From assembly GCA_900544765.1 (NCBI GenBank), contig UQWI01000012.1:1-64000 (forward strand): DNA of 64,000 nt, given 5' to 3'. How positions within the stretch are numbered: position 1 is the stretch's first letter; the number at the start of each line of letters is the position of its first letter. Positions 1 through 7,362 of this stretch are shown here, piece by piece. The DNA comes from an uncultured Eubacteriales bacterium (lineage in GTDB: Bacteria > Bacillota > Clostridia > Oscillospirales > Oscillospiraceae). Made by a program: the position numbers and the translations under genes. The notes beneath the pieces are model-generated. The model was not told the DNA's origin. It ran no database searches and worked only from the letters and a program-made list of their open reading frames with translations.

Positions 1-252
1 GCTTTTGCAAGAATAAAACAAGAATGTCCTAATTCTGAAGTTTATAACGATGCAGAGATTTCCATCCGTATAGGAAAACGGTGCCAAAAAGTTCGCTGGA
101 ACGAGTTTGATTCGATTATGGGAAACCATGATATTACAGTCCGACTGCATGAGAAATTTAAAGTGTCCCATGATTTTATAGGGTCATTAACTCAACTGTC
201 AGACGAATATTATGATAGCATTGTCGCTGAGGAGAATGGAGATGCAGAGTAA
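1..252 (+). CDS. Hypothetical protein, C-terminal fragment (gene starts before window)
   Basis: Frame 1 is open from the first base to the TAA at 250-252 and gives the last 83 residues of a soluble, charged protein ending in ...VAEENGDAE. I do not recognise the family. The codons are strikingly AT-rich compared with the GC-rich chromosome further right, which suggests acquired DNA. The last 11 bases overlap the start of the next gene, so the two are translationally coupled and probably form one functional unit. The real start lies outside the window. Confidence 0.7.
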   Translation, partial: AFARIKQECPNSEVYNDAEISIRIGKRCQKVRWNEFDSIMGNHDITVRLHEKFKVSHDFIGSLTQLSDEYYDSIVAEENGDAE

Positions 253-787
253 ATATATCTGGATTTTAGCTGTTTTTTTCCTTCTGTGTATAATGCTGTT
301 CTGTAATAGAAAAGTCAGACTCTGGTTACTTTTGATAGAGCAAATACGTGTTTTTAGAAACGATAAAAAGAAAAGAATTTCTCTATGGGATTGTATTTGT
401 TTTCTTGTTTTTCCGATAGTGATTTCACTTATTTTTGTCTATAAATTAGGTTTCACCATCAATAATAATTTAGCTGAACTGCTTACCACGGTTTTTTCTA
501 TTGTTTTTACGGTACTATTTGGATTTGCTGCTATTATGATAAGCAAAATTGATAGCCAAAACAAAACAGAAAAACAGGTTGCCGAAGAAACTTTTGTATC
601 AATCGTTTCGTCGACTATCTTGTCTTTAATTGCGGCTGTCCTATCAATTGTTCTTACACAGGTAAAGTCTGTAATATGTTTGCAAATTATATCCAGTGGA
701 GTTATAATTATTTCTTTAATCATCATTATGTTGCTTTTATTAATTACCAAGAGAGTATTCCTTCTATATGTAGACCGCAAAAATTAA
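242..787 (+). CDS. Multi-pass membrane protein of unknown function
   Basis: I chose the ATG at 242 because GAGGAG lies 7 bases upstream; it overlaps the end of the preceding gene by 11 bases. The 181-residue product has about five hydrophobic segments (roughly residues 5-22, 50-72, 82-106, 124-145 and 150-180) joined by short lysine-rich loops and has no signal peptide. It is AT-rich like its partner. A soluble protein coupled to a small multi-helix membrane protein next to a tRNA gene is an arrangement seen in accessory and defence cassettes, but the function here is unknown. Confidence 0.7.
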   Translation: MQSKYIWILAVFFLLCIMLFCNRKVRLWLLLIEQIRVFRNDKKKRISLWDCICFLVFPIVISLIFVYKLGFTINNNLAELLTTVFSIVFTVLFGFAAIMISKIDSQNKTEKQVAEETFVSIVSSTILSLIAAVLSIVLTQVKSVICLQIISSGVIIISLIIIMLLLLITKRVFLLYVDRKN

Positions 788-808
788 TGAAATGTAGATA
801 ATCAAATT

Positions 809-843
809 GAGGGATGAAAACATGTAAAAAGCTTTCATCCCTC
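809..843 (+). terminator. Hairpin after the AT-rich cassette
   Basis: Perfect 11-bp inverted repeat (GAGGGATGAAA at 809-819, TTTCATCCCTC at 833-843) 22 bases after the membrane-protein stop. There is no clear T-run, so it may be a weak or factor-assisted terminator. Confidence 0.5.
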
Positions 844-907
844 GCACCGCTATAAAACAATCTAATCAATGTTGCCTTAAAAGTTATAATATATATATCA
901 AAACAAT

Positions 908-948
908 AAATCCGAACCCGTCGCCAACCGGCACAAGGTTCGGATTTA
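908..948 (-). terminator. Terminator of the tRNA-Ala transcript
   Basis: An 11-bp inverted repeat (AAATCCGAACC/GGTTCGGATTT) starts a few bases beyond the tRNA CCA end on the minus strand. The tract that follows is T-rich. Confidence 0.65.
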
Positions 949-955
949 TTTCTTG

Positions 956-1031
956 TGGTGGACCTGAAGAGACTCGAACTCTCGACCTCTCGGATGCGAA
1001 CCGAACGCTCTCCCAGCTGAGCTACAGGCCC
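956..1031 (-). tRNA. tRNA-Ala (anticodon CGC)
   Basis: The complement folds as a standard cloverleaf with an encoded CCA end. The acceptor stem pairs GGGCCTG with CAGGTCC and contains a G3:U70 wobble, the identity element of alanine tRNAs. The D-arm is TAGCTCAGCTGGGAGAGC. The anticodon loop is TTCGCAT, giving anticodon CGC (reads GCG). The T-loop TTCGAGT is canonical. Coordinates could be off by one base. Confidence 0.95.
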
Positions 1032-1066
1032 ATATTTGTTTTATATGCTCATTTGAGCGCTCGATA

Positions 1067-1094
1067 ATTATACCACACTTTTCAGATTTGTAAA
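1067..1094 (-). promoter_or_regulatory. Sigma-A promoter for tRNA-Ala
   Basis: On the minus strand: -35 TTTACA (1094-1089), 16-base spacer, -10 TATAAT (1072-1067). It is divergent from the SRP RNA promoter. Confidence 0.65.
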
Positions 1095-1109
1095 GAGTAA
1101 AATTCACAG

Positions 1110-1138
1110 TTGCTAAAATTCTTCCTATGCGTTATAAT
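1110..1138 (+). promoter_or_regulatory. Sigma-A promoter for SRP RNA
   Basis: -35 TTGCTA (1110-1115), 17-base spacer, -10 TATAAT (1133-1138). Predicted start near 1145, exactly where the RNA's terminal helix begins. Confidence 0.8.
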
Positions 1139-1144
1139 ACGAGC

Positions 1145-1441
1145 ACGGCCTTTCGCAAGGCTGCACCAGTCGGGGAGCTAGCGGTGCCCTGTAACCTGCA
1201 ATCCGCTACAGCAGGGATGGATTCCTGAGAGAGGACTGTTCGATGTGCCGTCTGCCCACAGTAAGCGGCGTTGAAGTCCCGGTCTCGCGCAACGTATTCC
1301 CGTGAACCATGTCAGGCGGGGAACCGAGCAGCATTAAGCGGGCCCATATGTGTGCCGTGAGGCTGCCGGGGCCGAGTTGGCTGCTGTGGTAACGGGCGTG
1401 TCGGCCGTTCAATCAAGGGTGTGCAGTCTTGCGAAAGGCCG
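1145..1441 (+). ncRNA. ffs: Signal recognition particle RNA, large Gram-positive type
   Basis: RNA scaffold of the signal recognition particle, which binds Ffh and targets nascent membrane and secreted proteins. The ends pair as a long terminal helix (CGGCCTTTCGCAAG with CTTGCGAAAGGCCG). The conserved domain IV is visible: ATGTCAGGCG, a GGAA tetraloop at 1320-1323 closed by a C-G stem, then AGCAGCATTAAG. At about 297 nt it is the long form with an Alu domain typical of Bacillus and Clostridia rather than the short 4.5S form. Its position directly upstream of dnaX is also typical of Firmicutes. Confidence 0.95.
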
Positions 1442-1633
1442 CGTCGTCGGCGCGGACTTCGTATCTTTCGCTTCCACGCAAACGTGAAAGCTCAATCACT
1501 TCGTCGCGCCTCCTCTCAAAACCAAACCCGCTGCGCTGGGCTTCAATTTTGTATTCTGTCTTTCTTCGGCGAGGATACCTTATTTCTGCTCCGGATTCCG
1601 GTTTACACCTACCTTATACCATTTAGAAAGGAC

Positions 1634-3463
1634 TTGGGCGTCATTTATCAGGCTCTATACCGCAAATACCGTCCCCGCACCTTTGACGATGTCTGGGGTC
1701 AGGAAAACATAACCGAGACGCTCAAGCAGCAGGTCATGACTGGGCGCACGAGCCATGCCTATCTCTTCGTCGGCACTCGCGGCACCGGCAAGACCACCTG
1801 CGCCAAGCTGCTCGCCCGCGCCGTAAACTGCGAGCATCCGGTAAACGGAAGCCCCTGCAACGAGTGCGCGGCATGCAGAGGCATCGAAGCCGGCACCGTC
1901 ATGGATGTCGTCGAGATAGACGCCGCCAGCAACAACGGCGTGGACAACATCCGCGCCCTGCGCGACGAGGCCATCTTCTCCCCCGCCACAGTAAAAAAAC
2001 GCGTATACATAGTTGACGAGGTACACATGCTCTCAGCCAGCGCCTTCAACGCGCTGCTTAAGATACTCGAAGAGCCGCCGGAGCATCTTATGTTCATCCT
2101 CGCCACGACCGAGCTGCGAAAGGTCCCCGCGACTATACTCTCGCGCTGCCAGCGCTTCAACTTCCGGCGTTTGGACGCGGATGTCATTGCAAAGCGCCTG
2201 TCCTACGTCGCCAGGAATGAGGCCATCAACCTCACTGAAGGCGCCGCGAGGCTGCTTGCACGTCTGGCAGACGGCGGCATGCGCGACGCGCTGAGCCTGC
2301 TTGACCAGTGCTCGGGGCGTGAACTCATAGACGAAAACGTAGTGCTCGAAACCACCGGCGCCGCCGGAAGCGAGCGTATTGCAAGGCTGCTCGAGGCCAT
2401 TGCCTCACACGACAGCGGCGCGGCCCTCGGCCTTTTCGCAGAGCTTTGGAGCGACGGGAAGGACCCCGCCGGAGTGCTCAGCGACCTGAACGGCCTGATG
2501 AGGGACGCCCTCATCCTCTCCGTCGCGCCCAAGGGCGGCTGCTCCCTGGTGTCCGGCGCGTACAGCACGGAGCTTCTAAAACGCTTCGGCACGCTTTTCA
2601 CGCGTGAAGAGCTGCTGCACAACATGACGTCGGCGCAGGAGGGCATGAGCCAGCTGCGCGACAGCCCCAGCGCCAGGACCACAGCCGAGCTGACGCTTGT
2701 GCGCCTCTGCACCCCCTCGCTCGACCCTTCGGCCCTGGAATCACGTCTGAGTCGCGTGGAGCGTATGCTCGAGGGCGGCGTCACGATTGCTCCGGCTCAC
2801 TCTGTCACTTCAGCGCCCGCCGCGTCGAAGGCCGCGCCAATCCCGGAACCTCTGCCTGTACTCGAGCCCACTCCGGAGCCCGCCAGGGCCGAGGAGCCCA
2901 CGGTTGAGCCGGAGCTTGCCGAGAGCAGCTATGACGAAGCGCCGCCATGGAGCGACGAGGACGCGCCGCCTCTCAGGGACTGCGGCATGGCCTATCCCGC
3001 GCCCGGCAGCGACACGCCGCCCCGGCATGAGGAGCCGAAGGCGGACGAGCCCATTCGCACGCCAGCTCCCAAGCGCGATTCGCCGCAGCCCATACCCGAG
3101 CCGGTACCCGAGCGCGCGCCGGAGCCTGAGAGCCCTCCGTCCGGAGACGGGTTTAATTGGGACAGCTTCGTTTCACTCGTCGGCCCCAAGCTAAGCCGCG
3201 GCTATGCGATGCTCTTCCGCAGCGCGTCTGAGGCCAGCGGGGAGCTCAACGGCGACGTGTTGACGGTCTATCTCTCCGCCGGGATACTCTACAATGGCCT
3301 GAACAATCCGGCCAGCATTGAGGCGATGCGCTCTGCTGCAAAGCAGCTGACCGGACGAGACATAAATGTACGCCTGGCCGAGCTGGGCGACGCCATGCAG
3401 CGGAATTTGGACGAGCTGCGGGCTTTCAAGGAAGTACGATTCATCAGAAAGGATGGTAATTGA
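1634..3463 (+). CDS. dnaX: DNA polymerase III subunit gamma/tau
   Basis: Clamp-loader ATPase of the replicative polymerase. The product starts ...YQALYRKYRPRTFDDVWGQ and has Walker A GTRGTGKTT, a four-cysteine zinc module (CEHPVNGSPCNECAAC), a DEVH box and the arginine finger SRCQRF. A proline/glutamate-rich linker follows, then a C-terminal tau-like domain; about 606 residues, normal for the family. The start is uncertain. TTG at 1634 sits too close to AGGA (1629-1632), while the homologous start falls on an ATT codon at 1643. The longer frame reaching back to 1421 runs into the SRP RNA and is not real. ybaB follows by one base. Confidence 0.95.
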   Translation: MGVIYQALYRKYRPRTFDDVWGQENITETLKQQVMTGRTSHAYLFVGTRGTGKTTCAKLLARAVNCEHPVNGSPCNECAACRGIEAGTVMDVVEIDAASNNGVDNIRALRDEAIFSPATVKKRVYIVDEVHMLSASAFNALLKILEEPPEHLMFILATTELRKVPATILSRCQRFNFRRLDADVIAKRLSYVARNEAINLTEGAARLLARLADGGMRDALSLLDQCSGRELIDENVVLETTGAAGSERIARLLEAIASHDSGAALGLFAELWSDGKDPAGVLSDLNGLMRDALILSVAPKGGCSLVSGAYSTELLKRFGTLFTREELLHNMTSAQEGMSQLRDSPSARTTAELTLVRLCTPSLDPSALESRLSRVERMLEGGVTIAPAHSVTSAPAASKAAPIPEPLPVLEPTPEPARAEEPTVEPELAESSYDEAPPWSDEDAPPLRDCGMAYPAPGSDTPPRHEEPKADEPIRTPAPKRDSPQPIPEPVPERAPEPESPPSGDGFNWDSFVSLVGPKLSRGYAMLFRSASEASGELNGDVLTVYLSAGILYNGLNNPASIEAMRSAAKQLTGRDINVRLAELGDAMQRNLDELRAFKEVRFIRKDGN

Positions 3464-3464
3464 T

Positions 3465-3812
3465 ATGGCTAAAGGCGGTTTCCGCGGTGGATACGGCGGC
3501 ATGGGCGGCATGAGCCAGGCCAATATGATGAAGCAGGCGCAGAAGATGCAGCAGGAGTTGGCCAAGATGCAGGCCGAGCTCGAGGCGAGCACCTTCACCG
3601 CCACGGCGGGCGGCGGCGTTGTCAAGGCCACCGTCAGCGGCAAGCGTGAGCTGACCGCGCTCGAAATAGACCCCGATGCGGTCGACCCCGAGGACGTCGA
3701 GATGCTCCAGGACATGGTGATAGCCGCCGTCAACGAGGCCATGCGCAAGGTCGAAGAGGCCAGCGGCGCCGGTATGAGCAAGATAACCGGCATGAAGGGC
3801 CTTCCCTTCTAA
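3465..3812 (+). CDS. ybaB: YbaB/EbfC family nucleoid-associated protein
   Basis: 115-residue DNA-binding protein of the YbaB/EbfC family, which forms dimers on the nucleoid and is almost always encoded after dnaX, as here. The sequence shows a glycine-rich N-terminus, a long helix with repeated QxMQxEL pattern (MKQAQKMQQELAKMQAELE), the beta-hairpin with GGGVVKATVSGKRELTALEID, and the closing helix. ATG at 3465 follows AGAAAGGATGG. Usually recR follows; here a terminator does, so recR is elsewhere. Confidence 0.95.
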   Translation: MAKGGFRGGYGGMGGMSQANMMKQAQKMQQELAKMQAELEASTFTATAGGGVVKATVSGKRELTALEIDPDAVDPEDVEMLQDMVIAAVNEAMRKVEEASGAGMSKITGMKGLPF

Positions 3813-3825
3813 AGCTAAAATGCGA

Positions 3826-3861
3826 AACAGCCCCGAAGCTCTTCAGCTTCGGGGCTGTTTT
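3826..3861. terminator. Bidirectional terminator after ybaB
   Basis: AACAGCCCCGAAGCT / AGCTTCGGGGCTGTT hairpin with CTTC loop, with T-runs on both sides. It serves dnaX-ybaB and the convergent SPFH operon. Confidence 0.9.
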
Positions 3862-4121
3862 TATTTGCCTTTGCGCTTCCTCACGGCCTCTGTCAGCAGA
3901 TACTCTATCTGCCCGTTGATGCTTCGGAAGTCAGCCTCGGCCCAGGCGGCTATCTCATCCCACAGCTGCGGAGACAGGCGCAGGATTATCTGCTTTTTTG
4001 CGTTTTCCGCCTTCTTTACCGCCTTTTCGCGGCTCTTTATCTCGCGCTCCAGCGCCTCTATGCGCTCTAGCCGCTCCCGGAGGGCCGCTTCCCTCTCCTC
4101 CGGCGTAATCTTATCCGGCAT
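3861..4121 (-). CDS. Ribbon-helix-helix (Arc-type) DNA-binding protein
   Basis: 86 residues. An N-terminal charged coiled coil (about residues 8-42, [20 protein letters not shown]) precedes a ribbon-helix-helix motif: strand [20 protein letters not shown], then a helix ending [17 protein letters not shown]. Arc-type proteins of this kind commonly follow SPFH genes. Its ATG overlaps the SPFH stop (TGATG), so the pair is translationally coupled. I infer that it may bind the repeated TGATATCA-like half-sites at the operon promoter (5160-5191) and autoregulate. Confidence 0.8.
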   Translation of the reverse strand: MPDKITPEEREAALRERLERIEALEREIKSREKAVKKAENAKKQIILRLSPQLWDEIAAWAEADFRSINGQIEYLLTEAVRKRKGK

Positions 4122-5137
4122 CAGTATATAGAGCCGGTGTTGACAATGGGCTGGGTGTCATGGCTGCCGCAGAGCACGACGAGCAGATTGCTGACCATAG
4201 CGGCCTTGCGCTCGTCGTCGAGCACGACCACTGAGTCCTCGTCGAGCTTGTCGATTGCCATCTTGACCATGCCCACCGCACCGTCAACTATCTTCTGCCT
4301 GGCCGCTATGACCGCCGCAGCCTGCTGGCGCTGAAGCATCGCGGCGGCTATCTCCTCGGCGTAAGCGAGATGGGTTATGCGCACCTCCTCGACGACTATT
4401 CCGGCGTCGAGCACGCGCTTTTGCAGCTCCGACTTCATGCTGTCTGCAATCTCCTGGCTGGAGCCGCGCAGGGTCTTTTCACCAGCCATGTCCTGCTCAT
4501 CCTCGTCGAAGATGTCATAGGGATAGAGGCGCGCTATATTTCGGATGGTGCTGTCCGTCTGCGTGGAGAGGAAGCTGGGGTAGTCCTCGACGTTGAATAC
4601 CGCCGCGGTGGGGTTGGCAACGTGCCAGATGACCACCGCTCCGATGATTATCGGGTTGCCAAGCACGTCGTTGACCTTCTGGCGGCCGTTATCCAGCGTC
4701 ATCGTCTTGAGGGAAACGCGCGCCCTCGTACTCACAATCTCCGTCGTGGAGCTGGGATTCCCTCCGATTTCCTTTTCCTTCTTGGCCTTCTCAGCAGCGG
4801 CTTTGTTGTACGCGGGGCTGATGGCTGAGCAGAAGGGGTTCACAAAGTAATACCCAGACTCCTTCACCGTGCCGTAATACTGGCCGAACAGGGTCAGAAC
4901 CAGCGCCTCGTTGGGGCGCACGGTCTTTAGTCCCGCCAGCAGGATGAAAAATGCTATGAACATCACTATGCCGACTATCAGCAGCAGCGCGCCGAACAGG
5001 GCCTTGCCTGCGCCGAAGAGCGCCACGCTGACGCACATGAGCACCACGCTCGCCACCAGCATGACCAGGTCCATTATAAGTACCGGTATGCCCTTTGCGG
5101 GGTCTATCACCTTCTCGGTTACTATTTCTGTGTTCAT
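4121..5137 (-). CDS. SPFH/Band-7 domain membrane protein
   Basis: 338 residues. Two adjacent N-terminal membrane segments (about 20-42 and 45-70) are followed by the SPFH (stomatin/prohibitin) domain beginning [20 protein letters not shown]. An alanine/glutamine-rich helix ([22 protein letters not shown]) then mediates oligomerisation in this family. SPFH proteins build large membrane-attached cages or rafts; the client here is unknown. ATG follows AAGGAGG. It is the first gene of a two-gene operon with the ribbon-helix-helix protein. Confidence 0.9.
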   Translation of the reverse strand: MNTEIVTEKVIDPAKGIPVLIMDLVMLVASVVLMCVSVALFGAGKALFGALLLIVGIVMFIAFFILLAGLKTVRPNEALVLTLFGQYYGTVKESGYYFVNPFCSAISPAYNKAAAEKAKKEKEIGGNPSSTTEIVSTRARVSLKTMTLDNGRQKVNDVLGNPIIIGAVVIWHVANPTAAVFNVEDYPSFLSTQTDSTIRNIARLYPYDIFDEDEQDMAGEKTLRGSSQEIADSMKSELQKRVLDAGIVVEEVRITHLAYAEEIAAAMLQRQQAAAVIAARQKIVDGAVGMVKMAIDKLDEDSVVVLDDERKAAMVSNLLVVLCGSHDTQPIVNTGSIY

Positions 5138-5159
5138 TGTATTTCCTCCTTGTGTTTTT

Positions 5160-5210
5160 GTGATATCGTTTTGATATCACATTTATATCACATCGTGGAG
5201 GCTTTGTCAA
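5160..5210 (-). promoter_or_regulatory. SPFH operon promoter with overlapping operator repeats
   Basis: On the minus strand: TTGACA (5210-5205), 17-base spacer, TATAAA (5187-5182). The start region is covered by the perfect repeat GTGATATC-gtttt-GATATCAC (5160-5180), and a third half-site ATATCAC (5185-5191) overlaps the -10. The -35 overlaps the 3' end of dinB. Confidence 0.75.
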
Positions 5211-6463
5211 GAGCCGGCGTCCGCCGTTTCCTTGAGTTTGCGCACAAAGGTGTATTCCTCCTGTGCCAGGGGCAGCGCCATGTCCTTGTCTGCAAAGACC
5301 GAGCCGCGCAGGACTATGTCAGCGCCGAAGCGCTCACGCAGGGAGTCTATAGCCGAGTCGAGCCGCCTCTGGCTGTCGTAACGCCTGTAGTCCGTGAAGA
5401 TGTCCATCTGTTCGTCAGGCGAATATGACAGGTGCTCTGCGCGGATGGAGAGGCTCCTGAGCGGGTTCGGCCAGCTGTGGTTCGCGTCCAGCAGCCCCAA
5501 GGACACGCCTATCAGCTCTTCCACGCAGTCGGTGTAGTGACTGAGCATCGTCCTGCGGCTTGTCCAGTCCAGCCACTTCGCGTCACGCATCTCCAGGGTA
5601 ACGACCTTACAGCGTGCGCCCGCACGGCGCAGCCTGGCTCCCACGCTCTCGCAAAGGCTGACCACCACCGGCAGGGCGTCGGCGCGCGAGCGCATATCTC
5701 GCGGCGTAGTCGTACCGTTGCCTATGCTTTTGGCCGCCTTGTACTCGTCCGGGCGCAGCACCTTGGAAGGGTCGAGGCCGTTTGCGTAGTCGTACAGCGT
5801 CTCCCCCGCCTTGCCGAATGCACTGCGCAAATAGTGCTTGGGCACTGCGGCCAGATCCCCTATCGTCCTGACCCCCATGCGTGAAAGCCTCGCCCCCGTG
5901 GCCCGGCCAACATACAGCAGGTCCGACACCGGCAGCCGCCAAACTATGTCACGGTAATTTTCACGCGTTATCTCCGTGACGGCGTCCGGCTTGCGGTAAT
6001 CCGAACCGAGCTTGGCAAAGGCCTTGTTCCAGGACACTCCCACGCTAACCGTGAGACCGAGCTCGCGCTTCACCCGCTCGCGTATCTCGTTTGCGCACTT
6101 CACGCCGCTCCCGGCGCGTACACAGCCTGTTACGTCCAGCCAGCTCTCGTCTATGCCGAAAGGCTCTCGCCTGTCGGTGTAATCCGCGTATATCTCCTGC
6201 ACTTTGCGCGCAAAGTAGATATAGCGCTCAAAGTGCGGCGGAACCACGATGAGCTCCGGGCAGCACTGGCGGGCCTGCCAAACAGTCATGCCGGTTTTTA
6301 CGCCGGTGCGCTTCGCCTCCTCGCTCTTGGCAAGTATTATCCCGTGCCTGCGCTCCGCATCTCCGCCAACGGCAACCGCCTTCCCCATCAGGCTTGGGTC
6401 ATACAGCTGCTCTACGCTGGCATAGCAGGCGTTGATGTCCGAATGTAAAATGACCCTATCCAT
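5207..6463 (-). CDS. dinB: DNA polymerase IV (Y-family translesion polymerase)
   Basis: Error-prone polymerase that copies across damaged bases. The sequence shows the Y-family order: MDRVILHSDINACYASVEQ (first catalytic aspartate), GIILAKSEEAKRTGVKTGM, then GIDESWLDVTGC (catalytic Asp-Glu pair), SVGVSWNKAFAKLGSD, the helix-hairpin-helix GVRTIGDLAAV, and a little-finger domain. 418 residues. I chose ATG at 6463 because it matches the usual MDRVILH start. A consensus promoter lies so close that the mRNA may be leaderless. Confidence 0.93.
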   Translation of the reverse strand: MDRVILHSDINACYASVEQLYDPSLMGKAVAVGGDAERRHGIILAKSEEAKRTGVKTGMTVWQARQCCPELIVVPPHFERYIYFARKVQEIYADYTDRREPFGIDESWLDVTGCVRAGSGVKCANEIRERVKRELGLTVSVGVSWNKAFAKLGSDYRKPDAVTEITRENYRDIVWRLPVSDLLYVGRATGARLSRMGVRTIGDLAAVPKHYLRSAFGKAGETLYDYANGLDPSKVLRPDEYKAAKSIGNGTTTPRDMRSRADALPVVVSLCESVGARLRRAGARCKVVTLEMRDAKWLDWTSRRTMLSHYTDCVEELIGVSLGLLDANHSWPNPLRSLSIRAEHLSYSPDEQMDIFTDYRRYDSQRRLDSAIDSLRERFGADIVLRGSVFADKDMALPLAQEEYTFVRKLKETADAGS

Positions 6464-6466
6464 ACA

Positions 6467-6499
6467 AGACATTATAATGTCTCATAAAGATAAGGTCAA
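6467..6499 (-). promoter_or_regulatory. dinB: dinB promoter with 16-bp palindrome over the -10
   Basis: Minus strand TTGACC (6499-6494), 17-base spacer, TATAAT (6476-6471). The -10 lies within the perfect palindrome AGACATTATAATGTCT (6467-6482). The predicted transcription start coincides with the A of the ATG at 6463. The palindrome does not look like the Firmicutes LexA box. Confidence 0.7.
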
Positions 6500-6507
6500 G
6501 TGTAATT

Positions 6508-7146
6508 TTATCCTAATAAGATATTTCTCAGCTCATCAACGCTGTCTACGACAGTTACAGCCCCCGCCTTTTCAAGCTCTCCCGGCTCCGCGTATCCCCA
6601 GGAGACGCCGATACAGGGGATGCCGCAGCGCTTGGCGCCGCGCACGTCGTTTTCCCTGTCGCCTATCATTACGGCGCCGTCTCGCCCGAACCTGCCCAGC
6701 AGCTCAGTGATGACCTCCCACTTCTGCCCCCGCGTTCCGTCGAACTCGCTGCCCAGGACGTCGTCGAAGAGCCCGTCCAGACCGTGGCTGCGGAGTATCT
6801 CGACCGTAAAAGCAGTAGGCTTGCCCGTTGCGACCGCCACATTCAGCCCCTGTGCCTTCAGAGTCCTGACCAGCCGCTCCACTCCGGGGTAGAGCTCGCA
6901 CTCGTTCACGCCGTCCACGCTGTAGCGCTCACGGTACTTTTTCGTCATGGCCTTGGCCATCTCCGCGTCCACATTGTATCTTGCGGCGAAGCACTCGCCC
7001 AGCGGCGGTCCGACGAAGCAGCGCAGCGCCCTCCAATCCGGCTCGGGATAGCCGAAGGCCTCAGCCGCATACTGTACGGACTTCATTATACCTTCGCCGG
7101 TGTCGAACACCGTGCCGTCAAAGTCAAACAGTGCTGTCTTGTACAA
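6508..7146 (-). CDS. HAD-superfamily phosphatase (phosphoglycolate phosphatase-like)
   Basis: 212-residue haloacid-dehalogenase hydrolase. Motif I is LFDFDGTVFDTG (nucleophile Asp), a helical C1 cap follows, motif II is VAVATGKPT, motif III lysine is in GTRGQKWEV, and motif IV is MIGDRENDVRGA. It resembles Gph/PpaX-type phosphatases; the substrate cannot be told from sequence. A TTG start at 7146 is preceded by GAGGTGAG at good spacing and gives the usual short N-terminus; GTG at 7155 overlaps that ribosome-binding site. Confidence 0.9.
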   Translation of the reverse strand: MYKTALFDFDGTVFDTGEGIMKSVQYAAEAFGYPEPDWRALRCFVGPPLGECFAARYNVDAEMAKAMTKKYRERYSVDGVNECELYPGVERLVRTLKAQGLNVAVATGKPTAFTVEILRSHGLDGLFDDVLGSEFDGTRGQKWEVITELLGRFGRDGAVMIGDRENDVRGAKRCGIPCIGVSWGYAEPGELEKAGAVTVVDSVDELRNILLG

Positions 7147-7164
7147 TATTCTCACCTCAACGGG

Positions 7165-7193
7165 ATTATATCCGCTGTATTTGCCGTTGTCAA
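7165..7193 (-). promoter_or_regulatory. Perfect consensus sigma-A promoter for the HAD gene
   Basis: Minus strand TTGACA (7193-7188), 17-base spacer, TATAAT (7170-7165), leaving only a short leader before the TTG start. Confidence 0.85.
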
Positions 7194-7362
7194 TCCGTTG
7201 CGAAAGCGCATAGTTTGGTATGAAACTTCGCGCGCGGCCCGCTCTCCGTGAGCAGGGCTTCGCTCATCATTCCCGGTTGCCCGCTCACCGCCGGGATACG
7301 GCGCTTTGAGTTTCCGCCATGCCTTTGCATAGCGAAGAATCTGTGAAAATGAGGTAAACAAC

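Noticed and set aside
1206..1660. Open frames across the SRP RNA, including an N-terminal extension of dnaX to 1421
   Set aside because: The interval is explained by the SRP RNA; the extension has no SD and the residues do not match DnaX.
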